Part shown: positions 33,705-42,573 of the stretch, piece by piece
How positions within the stretch are numbered: the stretch's first letter is position 1
Layout: every line of letters starts with the position of its first letter
Assembly (NCBI RefSeq): GCF_018130245.1
Contig: NZ_JAFCKP010000001.1
Span: forward strand, 124,001-188,000
Direction of reading: 5' to 3'
DNA length: 64,000 bases
Origin: Bradyrhizobium sp. SZCCT0231
Lineage (GTDB): Bacteria; Pseudomonadota; Alphaproteobacteria; Rhizobiales; Xanthobacteraceae
Notes under the pieces: generated by a model
Told to the model about the DNA's origin: nothing
Seen by the model: the letters and a program-made list of their open reading frames with translations, nothing else
The model's database searches: none
Made by a program: the position numbers and the translations under genes

Positions 33705-34895
33705 TCAGTTCGTCGCCAGCGCCGTCTTGGCCACCTCGGCCATCCAGGCGGAGGCCACCGGCAGGATCGCGTCGTTGAAATCGTAGCGCGGGCCGTGCAG
33801 CTCGGCACCCTCGCGCAACGCGCCATTGCCGATCCAGACGAAGGCGCCCGGCCGCTGCTGCAGATAATGGGCAAAATCCTCGCCGGCCATGCTGGGCGGA
33901 AGGTCGCGCCGCACCGGCGCCTGCACCTTCTCCGCGGCGATGCGCGCGAGGTCGGCCTCATCAGGCGTGTTGATCACGACGCCGACACCCATGACGATCT
34001 CGGGCGTGACCTTGACGCCGAAGCCGGTCGCTATCCCGGCGCAGGTGCGCTCGATGCCGTCGAGGATGGTGCCCTTGACCGCCTCGCGGTGATACCGCAG
34101 CGTGCCGCGGATGGTGACGCGTCCGGCGATCTGGTTCGGCGCGGTGCCGCCTTCGATCGTGCACAACGACAGCACGGCGGTGTCGAGCGGATCGACGCTG
34201 CGCGAGGTGACCGATTGCAGCGCCACGATCAAATGGCCTGCCGCCACCACCGGATCGCGCGTCAGATGCGGCATGCCGGCGTGACCGGCATGCCCCTCGA
34301 TGGTGATGGTGATGCGCCCGCCCGAGGCCATGACGACGCCGTCATGGACCGCGATGGTGCCGGCGGCAAGGCCCGGCCAGTTGTGGAAGCCGAATATCCG
34401 CTCCATCGGAAAGCGGTCGAACAGCCCGGCCGCGACCATCGCGCGCGAGCCGCCAAAGCCTTCCTCGGCCGGCTGGAAGATGAAATCGACCGTGCCGCTC
34501 CAATCGGTGTCGGCGGCGAGCAGTGCCGCTGCGCCCAGCAGCGAGGCGGTGTGGCCGTCATGGCCGCAGGCATGCATCACGCCGGATATCTTGGAGGCGT
34601 ATGGCAGGCCGGTGTCCTCGGTGATCGGCAGCGCATCCATGTCGGCGCGCAGGCCGACCCGGCTTCGTGCGTGCCCGCGCGTCAAGGTCGCGACGATGCC
34701 GTGCCCGCCGATGTCGGCTTCAAAGGGAATGCCGAGCTCGGTCAGCTTGTCCTGCACGAAGGCGGCGGTGGCTTTTTCCTGGAGCGACAGTTCGGGGTGG
34801 GCATGCAGGTGCTGGCGCCACGCGGTCAGTTTCTGGTGGAGTTCGGGGGGCAAGGCAGGGATCTTTCGCTGGGAGGGCCGGCTTGCAACCAGCAT
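33705..34895 (-). CDS. M20-family amidohydrolase
   Basis: A 396-residue metal-dependent hydrolase of the hippurate hydrolase/IAA-amino acid hydrolase type: RADMDALPI, MHACGHDGHTASLLGAA with the metal-binding Cys-Gly-His-Asp-Gly-His, FQPAEEGFGG, the dimer-domain motif GHAGHAGMPH and the last ligand region SMAGEDFAHYL. It cleaves N-acyl or amide-linked amino acids in the cytoplasm. The ATG at 34895 is chosen because residues of the family start soon after it; an upstream ATG at 34949 is possible but adds an atypical leader. Confidence 0.92.
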   Translation of the reverse strand: MLVASRPSQRKIPALPPELHQKLTAWRQHLHAHPELSLQEKATAAFVQDKLTELGIPFEADIGGHGIVATLTRGHARSRVGLRADMDALPITEDTGLPYASKISGVMHACGHDGHTASLLGAAALLAADTDWSGTVDFIFQPAEEGFGGSRAMVAAGLFDRFPMERIFGFHNWPGLAAGTIAVHDGVVMASGGRITITIEGHAGHAGMPHLTRDPVVAAGHLIVALQSVTSRSVDPLDTAVLSLCTIEGGTAPNQIAGRVTIRGTLRYHREAVKGTILDGIERTCAGIATGFGVKVTPEIVMGVGVVINTPDEADLARIAAEKVQAPVRRDLPPSMAGEDFAHYLQQRPGAFVWIGNGALREGAELHGPRYDFNDAILPVASAWMAEVAKTALATN

Positions 34896-34965
34896 AGCCG
34901 AATATTGGGCCGCTGCATCAAGCGCCAGCGAATGCCTCGCGTGCAGCAATGCGCCGCTTTTTCCC

Positions 34966-35074
34966 CGTCATTCCGGGGCGCGCCCCGTGGGCGCGAACCC
35001 GGAATCCATCGCGCAGCAATCTCTGTGGCCCAATGGATTCCGGGCTCGCGACTTCGTCGCGCCCCGGAATGACG
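34966..35074. repeat. Nested palindromic repeat element, 109 bp
   Basis: Outer arms CGTCATTCCGGGGCGC (34966-34981) and GCGCCCCGGAATGACG (35059-35074) are perfect complements; inner arms CCCGGAATCCAT (near 34999) and ATGGATTCCGGG (near 35034) are as well. CGTCATTCCGGGGCGC-type elements are dispersed across Bradyrhizobium genomes. Confidence 0.75.
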
Positions 35075-35105
35075 AGCAATGGGTGTCACGTTCGATTCTT
35101 TCTTC

Positions 35106-35167
35106 GTAGGGTGGGTTACGCCGGGCGGTCTGCGCTGCGCGCGGCCCGCACGGCTAACCCACCCTAC
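35106..35167. repeat. 62-bp palindromic intergenic repeat
   Basis: GTAGGGTGGGTTA (35106-35118) is the perfect complement of TAACCCACCCTAC (35155-35167), with a GC-rich centre. The element abuts the end of the M20 peptidase gene on the minus strand and could also serve as a terminator stem. Confidence 0.75.
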
Positions 35168-35175
35168 AACCTGCC

Positions 35176-36369
35176 TCACCGCATCGTCGCAACCTGCAGC
35201 GCCAGCGCGCAGGCACGGTCGTATTCGTCGAGATTGATCCATTCGTCGACCGTGTGCGCCTCGTTCTGGCCGGCGCCGAAGGTGACGGTCGGAATGCCGT
35301 GGCGGACCATCCAGTTGGCGTCCAGGCCGCCATTGGCGGCGCGCACGTTCGGGGTGCCGCCCACGGCAGAGACCGCCTCGACCGCGCGTTTGACCACGGG
35401 CAGGCTCTCCTTCATGCGGAACGGATAATAGTCCGTCTCCGCCTTGAACTTGACCTTGCCGGACTTGCCTTGCGCGTTCGTCACCTTCTTGGCCGCCTTC
35501 TCGAACGCGGCCTTGTAGGCCTTGGTGATCTCCTTGAAGAACTTGCCGTCATGGCTGCGGCATTCGCCGCGCACATGCACGTAATCGGTGACGACGTTGG
35601 TGGCATCGCCCGCCGGGCGGCCCTCGCCGCCGGTGACGGGGCCGACATTGCTGGTGCCTTGCTGCTTGCCCTTCACCACCTTGCCGAACCAGCCGCCGGC
35701 CTTCACGTCGGCGAGCGCGAGCGCCATGATCATGGTCGAGGAGATGCCGCGCTCCGGCGCGACGCCGGCATGCGAGGCGCGGCCGAAGATCTCGACGGTC
35801 CAGCGGTCGGCGCCGACAGCCCCGATCACGACGTTGGAAGCCGCGCCGCCGTCATAGTTGAAGGCCATCACCGGCGAGCCGAGCTCGTCGAGCTTGACGT
35901 GGCGCGCGCCGTAGAGTCCGCTCTCCTCGCGCACGCAGAACAGCAGCGTGATCGGCGGATGATCGAGCTTCTGCTTTACGAGCTCGGCGGCCAGCGTCAC
36001 CAGCACGCCGCAGCCGCAGCGATTGTCGCCGCCGAGCGCGGTCCTGGCCTCGTTGACGATTTTGCGCCCGGATTTCTTCGGCTTGGCGCCGGCGCACAGC
36101 GGCACGGTGTCCATGTGGGTCATGAACATGATGCGGGGGTGGTTGTGCAGCGCGCCGCGGCCGGGCAGGTCGACGATGAGGTTGCCGGTCTCGGTCGGGA
36201 CGGGAATGCGGGTGTTGGCATCGTCGAGCCGGATCGCCTTCGCCGGCACGCCGGCCTCCTTCAGCGCGGCCGTGAGCTCCCGCCCGATCGCCGCCTCCTG
36301 TCCGGTGACGCCCTCCACAGTGAGGAAGCGCATGAGACGGTCGGTGGCGGCTTTGGTGTCGACGGGCAT
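35176..36369 (-). CDS. M20-family peptidase, tripeptidase-like
   Basis: A 397-residue metallopeptidase: the first metal ligand is in MFMTHMDTVP, then GGDNRCGCGVLVTLAAEL with the bridging aspartate, CVREESGLYGARH with catalytic and metal glutamates, and an M20 dimerisation domain (GRASHAGVAPERGISSTM). The CREESGLYGARH type is closer to peptidase T-like enzymes than to the hippurate hydrolase above. It likely trims small peptides in the cytoplasm. It is followed by the palindromic repeats and lies 33 bp downstream of the MFS gene on the same strand. Confidence 0.92.
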   Translation of the reverse strand: MPVDTKAATDRLMRFLTVEGVTGQEAAIGRELTAALKEAGVPAKAIRLDDANTRIPVPTETGNLIVDLPGRGALHNHPRIMFMTHMDTVPLCAGAKPKKSGRKIVNEARTALGGDNRCGCGVLVTLAAELVKQKLDHPPITLLFCVREESGLYGARHVKLDELGSPVMAFNYDGGAASNVVIGAVGADRWTVEIFGRASHAGVAPERGISSTMIMALALADVKAGGWFGKVVKGKQQGTSNVGPVTGGEGRPAGDATNVVTDYVHVRGECRSHDGKFFKEITKAYKAAFEKAAKKVTNAQGKSGKVKFKAETDYYPFRMKESLPVVKRAVEAVSAVGGTPNVRAANGGLDANWMVRHGIPTVTFGAGQNEAHTVDEWINLDEYDRACALALQVATMR

Positions 36370-36402
36370 GAGTGATTCCTCTAGCGAGCGGGGCGCGCCA
36401 TC

Positions 36403-37647
36403 CTAGGGGCTTGGCGAGGTGTAAGCCAAGAAGATCAGCACGCCGAGCGCCAGCATGGCAGCCATGAACAGCAGCACTGCCGGCAGACCCGCGAGCGCTG
36501 CCACCGCGCCGGTCACCGACTGCATCAAGGCCGCACCGAGAAAGAACGCGAGGTTGACGGCCGCGAGCGCCTTGCCCGCGGTCTGCGCGTCGACCAGCTG
36601 CCGCGACATGCCGAACAGCAGCGGCTGGGCGGAGGTCGCAAGGCCAATCAGCACGAACAGCACCAGATCGAATTGCGGCGGCATCACGGGCACGCCGAGC
36701 AGCGTGGAGACCGCGTAATGCGGTGCGCCCAACGCCATCAGCGCCAGCAGCACCGCCCCGGCCAGATGCGAGCCCGCCACCAGCGCGCGGCGGCGGCCGA
36801 GCCTGCGGTCGATCATGCCGATGCACAGCGGGCCTACGATCATCGCCAGCGTGAACGCGCCGAGCTGGTTGCCGGCCTCGACCCGCGTCAGTCCCTTGAT
36901 CTCCATCAGCCACGGCCCGCCCCACAGGCCGCGCAGCACCAGCGTGCTCGCCAGCGATACCAGCGCCAGCGCGATCAGGCCGCGCAAGGGACGGGAGAGG
37001 CCGAGCCTGAGCACCTCGACCATCTGCGAAAGCGGCGAGGACTCGTCCTTGTGCTCGGCCGGCTGGTTCGGCACCAGCGCGAACACCGCAAGCGCCACCG
37101 CCACGCCGCCGATCGCGGAGATCCAGAACCCCGCGCGCCAGCCCCAATTGTCGACCACAAGGGCGAGCGGGCTCGCCGACAGCAGCATGCCGATATTGCC
37201 GATCGAGAGGATCGCGCCCGACCACAGACCGAAGCGGCCCGGCGACAATTGCTTGGCCGCCAGCGTCATCGGGCACATCAGCATGCCCGAGGTGGCAACG
37301 CCCAGCAGCAGCTGCCCGACGGCAAAGCTCTCAGGTCCCGTCGCAAACCCCGAGGCCACCGCACCGAACACGGTCCCCGCCAGCAAGCCGAGCGACACCG
37401 GCCGCACGCCGAAGCGGTCCATCGCCGCGCCGACCGGGATCTGCGAAGCCGCAAAGGCGAAGGGATAGACCGAGGTGAGGCTGGCCAGCGTCTGCGGCTC
37501 GATGTGGAAATCCGCCGCCATCAGGTCGAGGCTCACGGCCGGAATGGTGCGCAGCAGGGTGGACAGCATGTGGCCGCAGGCGAGCGCGAGCAGCGCGAAG
37601 ATCAGCGCGCGGGTGGCGGTGCCCGCGTCGTTGGCGGCGGTGGTCAT
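36403..37647 (-). CDS. MFS transporter
   Basis: A 414-residue protein with about twelve membrane helices. The motif-A region between helices 2 and 3 reads GAAMDRFGVRPVSLG, and the central loop (PNQPAEHKDESSPL) is where the two halves join. Family knowledge: solute-proton symport or drug/metabolite efflux. No substrate-specific features are visible. It may be co-transcribed with the downstream M20 peptidase (33-bp gap), which would suit uptake of a peptide or acylated amino acid, but this is an inference. Confidence 0.9.
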   Translation of the reverse strand: MTTAANDAGTATRALIFALLALACGHMLSTLLRTIPAVSLDLMAADFHIEPQTLASLTSVYPFAFAASQIPVGAAMDRFGVRPVSLGLLAGTVFGAVASGFATGPESFAVGQLLLGVATSGMLMCPMTLAAKQLSPGRFGLWSGAILSIGNIGMLLSASPLALVVDNWGWRAGFWISAIGGVAVALAVFALVPNQPAEHKDESSPLSQMVEVLRLGLSRPLRGLIALALVSLASTLVLRGLWGGPWLMEIKGLTRVEAGNQLGAFTLAMIVGPLCIGMIDRRLGRRRALVAGSHLAGAVLLALMALGAPHYAVSTLLGVPVMPPQFDLVLFVLIGLATSAQPLLFGMSRQLVDAQTAGKALAAVNLAFFLGAALMQSVTGAVAALAGLPAVLLFMAAMLALGVLIFLAYTSPSP

Positions 37648-37750
37648 GAGCGTCCCGTCCCGAGGAGGTTTTGGGTGGGGTTACATGATTGGGGAGCGGG
37701 TGCCAATGGCCGGACGGATACGTTGGTGCAGAGGCGGACCGGATGTGATG

Positions 37751-37948
37751 TCAGGATTGCTCGGGCGGCCGCAGGCCGCGAACGAGATAACAACCGCTGC
37801 ACACGCAAGGCACCGCCAGCGTCACCCACGAAAGGGGCCACCAAATGCCCCCTTCACCGACCAGGGCGGCAAGCAGACCGAACAGCGTCACGAGCGCCAG
37901 CAGCGCCGGGATCGCCCAGGGCGCCCGCCTTGTCCGGCTTATGCTCAT
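37751..37948 (-). CDS. Small two-helix membrane protein linked to PepSY gene
   Basis: A 65-residue protein with two hydrophobic helices (IPALLALVTLFGLLAAL and WPLSWVTLAVPCVCSGCYLV) and cysteines in the second. Its ATG overlaps the end of the PepSY gene by four bases (ATGA), which strongly supports coupled translation. No family recognised; its position makes it a likely third gene of the TonB receptor-PepSY operon. Confidence 0.75.
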   Translation of the reverse strand: MSISRTRRAPWAIPALLALVTLFGLLAALVGEGGIWWPLSWVTLAVPCVCSGCYLVRGLRPPEQS

Positions 37949-39084
37949 CGGGAAGCCTCAGTCGAGGCTGTTCCCACCGCGTCGACGACAGCGCGGCCTG
38001 AGCGCCATTTGGCGAGCCAGAGATACAGGCCGCTGATCAGGATGAAGATGGTGACGATGTCGAGGGTCGCCCAGATGATCTTCAGCGGCAGCCCGCCGTA
38101 GTCGCCGAAATGCAGCGGCTGCGACACGAACAATGCCGTCGCGTACCACGGCATGTCGCGAACCACGACGACTTCGCCGCTGGCCGCATCGATGATGGCT
38201 GGCTTGAGAATGCGGCTCGTGAGCGGCGTATCCCCGGTCAGGAACGCCGCATAATGAGTGGGTGTTGAAAATGGGCTGCCGGGAAAGGCGAGCGTCGTCA
38301 CGGTCATTCCCGGCACGGCCGCGCGGACATTGGCGAGCACCAGGTCAACCGGAGCTTTGCGGTCTCCTTGCGCCTGACCCCGGTTTTGCGCGGCCATGTC
38401 GAGCAACTGGTTCGACTGCCACATCAGCTCGATCGGCGCCGCCAGCGTATTGATCACGCCCGTCAGCGTGACGATGCCGAACCAGGCCAGGGTGATGATG
38501 CCGAGCAGATTGTGCAGGTCCAGCCAGCGCAGCCGGTTGCTCTGCCGCTTGCGTATCTCGCCGAACCTGAGGCGCCGCGCGAACGGCCCGTACAGCACCA
38601 TGCCCGAGACGATCGAAGCCGTCAGCAGTAGTCCCATGCCGCCGAGGAACAACATGCCCTTGATGCCGGCAAACAAATCGGCATGGAGCCGCAGCATGAC
38701 ATAAATGAAGCCCTCGTTGGGCTGATCGGCGCTGAGTGCCTTGCCGGTCCGGACGTCGAACACCTTGTAGAAGAAGGTGTCCGGAGCAGACGTCATGCTG
38801 CCGGCCGTCGGTATCTTCACGATTGGTTTCTCGCGATCGTAGAACAGATATGGCACGACCTCACCCGGCCGCTCGGCGAGCGCCTCGGCGATCATCGTAT
38901 CGACCGACGCGCGGATGCCGGGTGCAGCGACTTTGTCGATGGCCGGATTTGGTCCCAGCTCCTCGTGAAAGATGAGGGGCAACCCCGTGAGACACAGCAG
39001 CAGCGCAAAGATCGTGCAGATCAGGCTGCTCCACTTGTGAACCCAGGACCACCACCGCAGCCGTCTCGCCGTCATGGCCGGCAC
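37945..39084 (-). CDS. PepSY-associated transmembrane protein, siderophore-reductase type
   Basis: A 379-residue inner-membrane protein of the PepSY_TM family: RLRWWSWVHKWSSLICTIFA with helix 1 and its histidine, LRLHADLFAGIKGMLFLGGM, RLRWLDLHNLLGIITLAWFG, and a C-terminal helix LDIVTIFILISGLYLWLAKW. The conserved histidines could bind haem; some members reduce ferric siderophores. It starts with GTG at 39084 or ATG at 39075 and lies 12 bp after the TonB receptor, so it is in that operon. Confidence 0.9.
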   Translation of the reverse strand: MPAMTARRLRWWSWVHKWSSLICTIFALLLCLTGLPLIFHEELGPNPAIDKVAAPGIRASVDTMIAEALAERPGEVVPYLFYDREKPIVKIPTAGSMTSAPDTFFYKVFDVRTGKALSADQPNEGFIYVMLRLHADLFAGIKGMLFLGGMGLLLTASIVSGMVLYGPFARRLRFGEIRKRQSNRLRWLDLHNLLGIITLAWFGIVTLTGVINTLAAPIELMWQSNQLLDMAAQNRGQAQGDRKAPVDLVLANVRAAVPGMTVTTLAFPGSPFSTPTHYAAFLTGDTPLTSRILKPAIIDAASGEVVVVRDMPWYATALFVSQPLHFGDYGGLPLKIIWATLDIVTIFILISGLYLWLAKWRSGRAVVDAVGTASTEASR

Positions 39085-39096
39085 AGCATCATGCGA

Positions 39097-41385
39097 TCAC
39101 CATCTGTAGCGCAGGCCCGCGAGCACCAGCCGGCCGTTTCCGAACTGGCAGTAGAAGTTGGAGCTGCAGCTGGTGTAGTAGCTCTTGTCGAACAGGTTGG
39201 TGACGTTGAGCGTGACCTCCGCGCCCTTCCAGGCCCGCACCAGATTGGCGAGATCGTACCGAACCGCGGCGTCCACCACGACGTATCCCGGCGATACCAG
39301 GCTGTTGATGTCGTCGCCATAGCTGGGCCCGACCGAACGCACGCCGCCGCCGATGGTCAGGCCGGCAAGGCCGCCGGTGAGGAAGCTGTAATTGGCCCAG
39401 AGCGATTCGAAATGCGTCGGCACGGCTTGAGGTCGCTTGCCGATCGCGGTGAGATCGGTCGATTTCGTCACCTTGGTGTCGAGGAAGGTCGAGGCCGCGA
39501 TGATCTCGATGTTCTCGGTCGGCTTGCCGCGCGCCTCCAGCTCGATGCCGCGCGAGCGGATCTCGCCCTGCTGCACGCTGAAGCCCGGCACGGCAGACGG
39601 CGTCAGCGTGTTCTGCTGGCGCAGATCGAACACGGCTGCCGTGAACAGCATGTCGGCAAAGGCCGGCTTGTATTTCAGGCCGCCTTCATACTGCTCGCCC
39701 GTCGTGGGAACGAAGGGCAGTCCGTCCGGCCCGACACCGATGGTCGGCTCGAACGACGTCGAATAGCTGACATAGGGGGCGAGCCCGTTGTCGAAGAGAT
39801 AGAGCAAGCCGGCGCGATAGGTCTGCTTGTCGGCGTCCTGCGATGTCTTGGCCAGCGAGATGCGGTTGTCGTTGTTCTGCTCCGTCCAGTCGTGCCGGGT
39901 GCCGAGCGTCAGGCGGAAGCCGCCGAACTTCATCTGGTCCTGGACGTAGATGCCGGTCTGCGACAGCGACTGGTCGTTGTTGATGAACGGGAACAACGTT
40001 CCCACCGGTTGATAATAGGCGGGATTGACGACATCCAGCGAGGTCGCGCCGCCGAACTGATAGAGCCACGAGCTGCGCGTGTTCTGCTGGTCCCAGCCGG
40101 CGAGCACGGTGTGCTCGACCGCGGACGTCCTGAAGTCGAAACGCAGGCGGTTGTCGGCGGCGATGCCTTCGGCACTCTCGGTCGACCGGATCGCCGCGCG
40201 GGGGATCGTGCCGGCCGCGGTGAGCGGGCCGAACATTTGCAGCGACTGGAAGTCGGTATCGACCTTGGAGTAACGCAGCGCGGAGTGGAAGCTGACGACA
40301 TCGTTCAGGCGGCGGTCGAACACATATCCGACGCCCGATTGCTCGCGCTCGAAGCGGTCGAAGCCGGGGTCGCCGATGTTCAGATTGCGGTTGAGATAGG
40401 GCTTGTACGCGGCGGGCGCGAGCGATTGCGGATAGAGCGAGTTGAAATAGCCGCCCTTCGGATCGCGCTGGTAGAAGCCGGACACCGTCAGCTGCGTATC
40501 GGCATCCGGGCGCCACGTAATCGCCGGCGCGACGCCGAAGCGCTGTTCGTCCACGTCGTCGTAACGCGTGCCGGACATCCGGCCGATTGCGCTGAAGCTG
40601 TAGAGCCATTGATGCGCGGCATCCAATGCGCCCTGGCTGGTGATGCCGCCCTGGACGCGGCCGTGGCTGCCGCCTTCGATACGCGCTTCATTGTAGGGAA
40701 TGTCGTTCGGCTGGCGGCTGACCAGATTGACGAGACCGCCGGGGCTGATCTGTCCGTACAGGACGGCCGAGGGGCCCTTGATGACCTCGATGCGGTCGAG
40801 CAGGAACGCGTCGATCGACGTGACCGCAAAAGCCTGGCCGCGCGGCAGCTTCAATCCGTCGAGGAAGCTAACGAAATTGGTGGAGGTGCCGAAGCCGCCG
40901 ATGCCGCGCAGGAACACGCTGTCATAGCGGGTGGTTGCGTCGCGTTCGGAGAGGACGCCCGCCGTGTATTGCAGGGCATTTCCGACGGTCTGCGGGTTCT
41001 GCTCGTCGATCTGCCGGCGCGTTATCGTGGTGACCGATTGCGGTGTCTCCAGTACGGGCGTGGACGTCTTCGTCGCCGTCGACTGGCTGGTGGCAAGCAC
41101 CCGGTCGCGCGTGTCCTGCCGGGCTGTTGCGGATGCCGCCGCGGGAGCAGCCGGCACCGGCGCCGTCGGATTGCTCCTCGCCCGGGCGCTGCGCCGCGTC
41201 GCCGCCTGTTGACGCTGTGATGTGACGTTGCGTGCCGCCCGTTGTGCTTGCGGTGCGTCCACCGTGACCGGCGGTAGCGCGGAGCTTTGCGCAACGGCCG
41301 GTACGTCGAACGCCAGAAAAGCGGTAGAACCAAGCAAAAGTGTCGCGCCTCGCAGAGTCCGCTGCGATCTCCCGGTCATTCCCAT
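39097..41385 (-). CDS. TonB-dependent siderophore receptor
   Basis: A 762-residue outer-membrane receptor. A signal peptide precedes FDVPAVAQS; a low-complexity Ala/Arg/Thr linker follows; the plug starts near TSTPVLETPQSVTTITRRQI and includes RIEVIKGPSAVLYGQISPGG, the classic plug motif. The barrel ends in NGRLVLAGLRYRW with the terminal aromatic residue needed for outer-membrane insertion. It belongs to the FhuA/FpvA-like ferric siderophore group. I start at ATG 41385 (GGGG eight bases upstream). A TetR gene is divergent. Confidence 0.93.
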   Translation of the reverse strand: MGMTGRSQRTLRGATLLLGSTAFLAFDVPAVAQSSALPPVTVDAPQAQRAARNVTSQRQQAATRRSARARSNPTAPVPAAPAAASATARQDTRDRVLATSQSTATKTSTPVLETPQSVTTITRRQIDEQNPQTVGNALQYTAGVLSERDATTRYDSVFLRGIGGFGTSTNFVSFLDGLKLPRGQAFAVTSIDAFLLDRIEVIKGPSAVLYGQISPGGLVNLVSRQPNDIPYNEARIEGGSHGRVQGGITSQGALDAAHQWLYSFSAIGRMSGTRYDDVDEQRFGVAPAITWRPDADTQLTVSGFYQRDPKGGYFNSLYPQSLAPAAYKPYLNRNLNIGDPGFDRFEREQSGVGYVFDRRLNDVVSFHSALRYSKVDTDFQSLQMFGPLTAAGTIPRAAIRSTESAEGIAADNRLRFDFRTSAVEHTVLAGWDQQNTRSSWLYQFGGATSLDVVNPAYYQPVGTLFPFINNDQSLSQTGIYVQDQMKFGGFRLTLGTRHDWTEQNNDNRISLAKTSQDADKQTYRAGLLYLFDNGLAPYVSYSTSFEPTIGVGPDGLPFVPTTGEQYEGGLKYKPAFADMLFTAAVFDLRQQNTLTPSAVPGFSVQQGEIRSRGIELEARGKPTENIEIIAASTFLDTKVTKSTDLTAIGKRPQAVPTHFESLWANYSFLTGGLAGLTIGGGVRSVGPSYGDDINSLVSPGYVVVDAAVRYDLANLVRAWKGAEVTLNVTNLFDKSYYTSCSSNFYCQFGNGRLVLAGLRYRW

Positions 41386-41470
41386 TCCAAAACCCCACCA
41401 AAAATCTGCGAGCTGGCTTAAAACAAAACGGGACGGAACTGTCCAGTTATGTCGTTGGCGTTTTCGCTTA

Positions 41471-41486
41471 TTTAGAACTATTAAAA
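41471..41486. promoter_or_regulatory. AT-rich site resembling half of an iron-control element
   Basis: TTTAGAACTATTAAAA lies between the divergent receptor and TetR genes. The left half TTTAGAA equals one arm of the Irr-type element known in rhizobia; the right half matches poorly. Regulation by iron is expected for such a receptor, but the site is weak evidence. Confidence 0.3.
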
Positions 41487-41522
41487 GTCCAGAATGATTC
41501 CCGGGATCGCGCAGGGGAAGGC

Positions 41523-42200
41523 ATGAAGACGGCATTGAAGACCGGCAGACGCGCCAAGAGGCGTGGCGGCGAAGGGCGTGGCGGACGGCCGACCAAGGCC
41601 GAAGCGCAGGCGATCGAGGAGCGGATCCTTGCGGTTGCTGCAGAATTGTTCGCCCGGGATGGCTATGCCGCGACCTCGATGGAGCGAGTCGTCTCGGAAT
41701 GCGGGGCGGGCAAGGACACCATCTACCGGCGATATCCGTCGAAGCGGGCGATCTTCGTCGCCGTGCTCGAGCGAAGCCGCCGGCGGATCATGGCCCGATT
41801 GGCTGATCTTCAGGTGAGGCAATCGGGTCAAGACAGCCTCGCGCAGCTCAAGGAGCTGGCAAGCCTTCTGCTCGACATCAATCTCGATCCGGAACTGGTG
41901 GCCTTCAAGCGCATCGCCGCGAGCGAAAGTCTGGTGGCCGCCGGAAGCCAGGCCGAGCCTGAGCCCGATGCAATCATGTCGCTGCTGCGGACGTCGCTCA
42001 CGAAAGCTCAGGCCGATCAGCGCATCGTGTCGGGTGACGTCAATTTCCTGACCGACTTTCTCATCAACAGCATCATCGTCGGCCCGACGACTCTGGCGAT
42101 GTTCGGCTACAAACCGCTCGCCTCGGCCAAGGAGCGGAAGCTATATTTCGATAAGGCATGGAAATTATTCTTGGGAGGAGCTGCCGGTCGACGCGAATAG
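41523..42200 (+). CDS. TetR-family transcriptional regulator
   Basis: A 225-residue repressor-type protein. After a basic tail (RRAKRRGGEGRGGRPTK) the N-terminal HTH spans about residues 30-80: EERILAVAAELFARDGYAAT and ERVVSECGAGKDTIYRRYPS. The C-terminal ligand domain is all helical. GGGGAAGGC precedes ATG 41523; an upstream extension is open but runs into the receptor gene region. Divergent from a TonB receptor operon, it is a candidate local regulator of that operon. Confidence 0.92.
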   Translation: MKTALKTGRRAKRRGGEGRGGRPTKAEAQAIEERILAVAAELFARDGYAATSMERVVSECGAGKDTIYRRYPSKRAIFVAVLERSRRRIMARLADLQVRQSGQDSLAQLKELASLLLDINLDPELVAFKRIAASESLVAAGSQAEPEPDAIMSLLRTSLTKAQADQRIVSGDVNFLTDFLINSIIVGPTTLAMFGYKPLASAKERKLYFDKAWKLFLGGAAGRRE

Positions 42201-42282
42201 GCGCAAGCACGGCCGGCGGCTGGTCCAAAGATAGATCATTTGGCCCCATATGATCCATCAATAGCTCAATTCTTGAGGCTGC

Positions 42283-42573
42283 TCAGCCGGATGCGTCAGG
42301 CGTGGATTTCATCGCAACCAACAACTTCCGCGTCTCGTCCAGCAGTGCCCGGATCGTCCTTCGCTCGTCGAACCGTTCTCGTGTGAATGCGCCGTGCTTT
42401 CGCGCATTCTGGTTTCCCAATGGCGCTCCCGATCCCGCGGCGCCGCCATGCATGCGGCAGCGGGGCTTGCCGCGTACCGCGGGCGCGGAGCAGGCGAAGC
42501 CGCTGCGTGTGCCGGCACCGCAGCGCGGGCTTGCCATCATCGCGCGCGTGTTGCGGATGTGACCGGCACTCAT
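42283..42573 (-). CDS. HGGXG-motif protein
   Basis: A 96-residue protein with CGAGTRSGFACSAPAVRGKP, CRMHGGAAGSGAPLGNQNAR and KHGAFTRE, the pattern of HGGXG-motif proteins, which carry several cysteines and occur in phage- or mobile-element-rich rhizobial regions. The function is unknown; a nucleic-acid-related role is often guessed from context only. Its ATG overlaps the upstream gene's stop by four bases, so the two are translated together. Confidence 0.75.
   Translation of the reverse strand: MSAGHIRNTRAMMASPRCGAGTRSGFACSAPAVRGKPRCRMHGGAAGSGAPLGNQNARKHGAFTRERFDERRTIRALLDETRKLLVAMKSTPDASG

Noticed and set aside
35852-37276. Minus-strand frame of 474 codons across MFS and peptidase genes
   Set aside because: It is in a different frame from both genes, crosses their boundary and shows Arg/Gly-rich noise without motifs.
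35254-38001. Long plus-strand frames opposite the M20 peptidase and MFS genes
   Set aside because: Both are Arg/His-rich shadows of well-supported minus-strand genes.
38683-41220. Plus-strand frame of 845 codons opposite the TonB receptor
   Set aside because: Antisense shadow of a receptor with clear plug and barrel motifs; no ribosome-binding site or domain on the plus strand.
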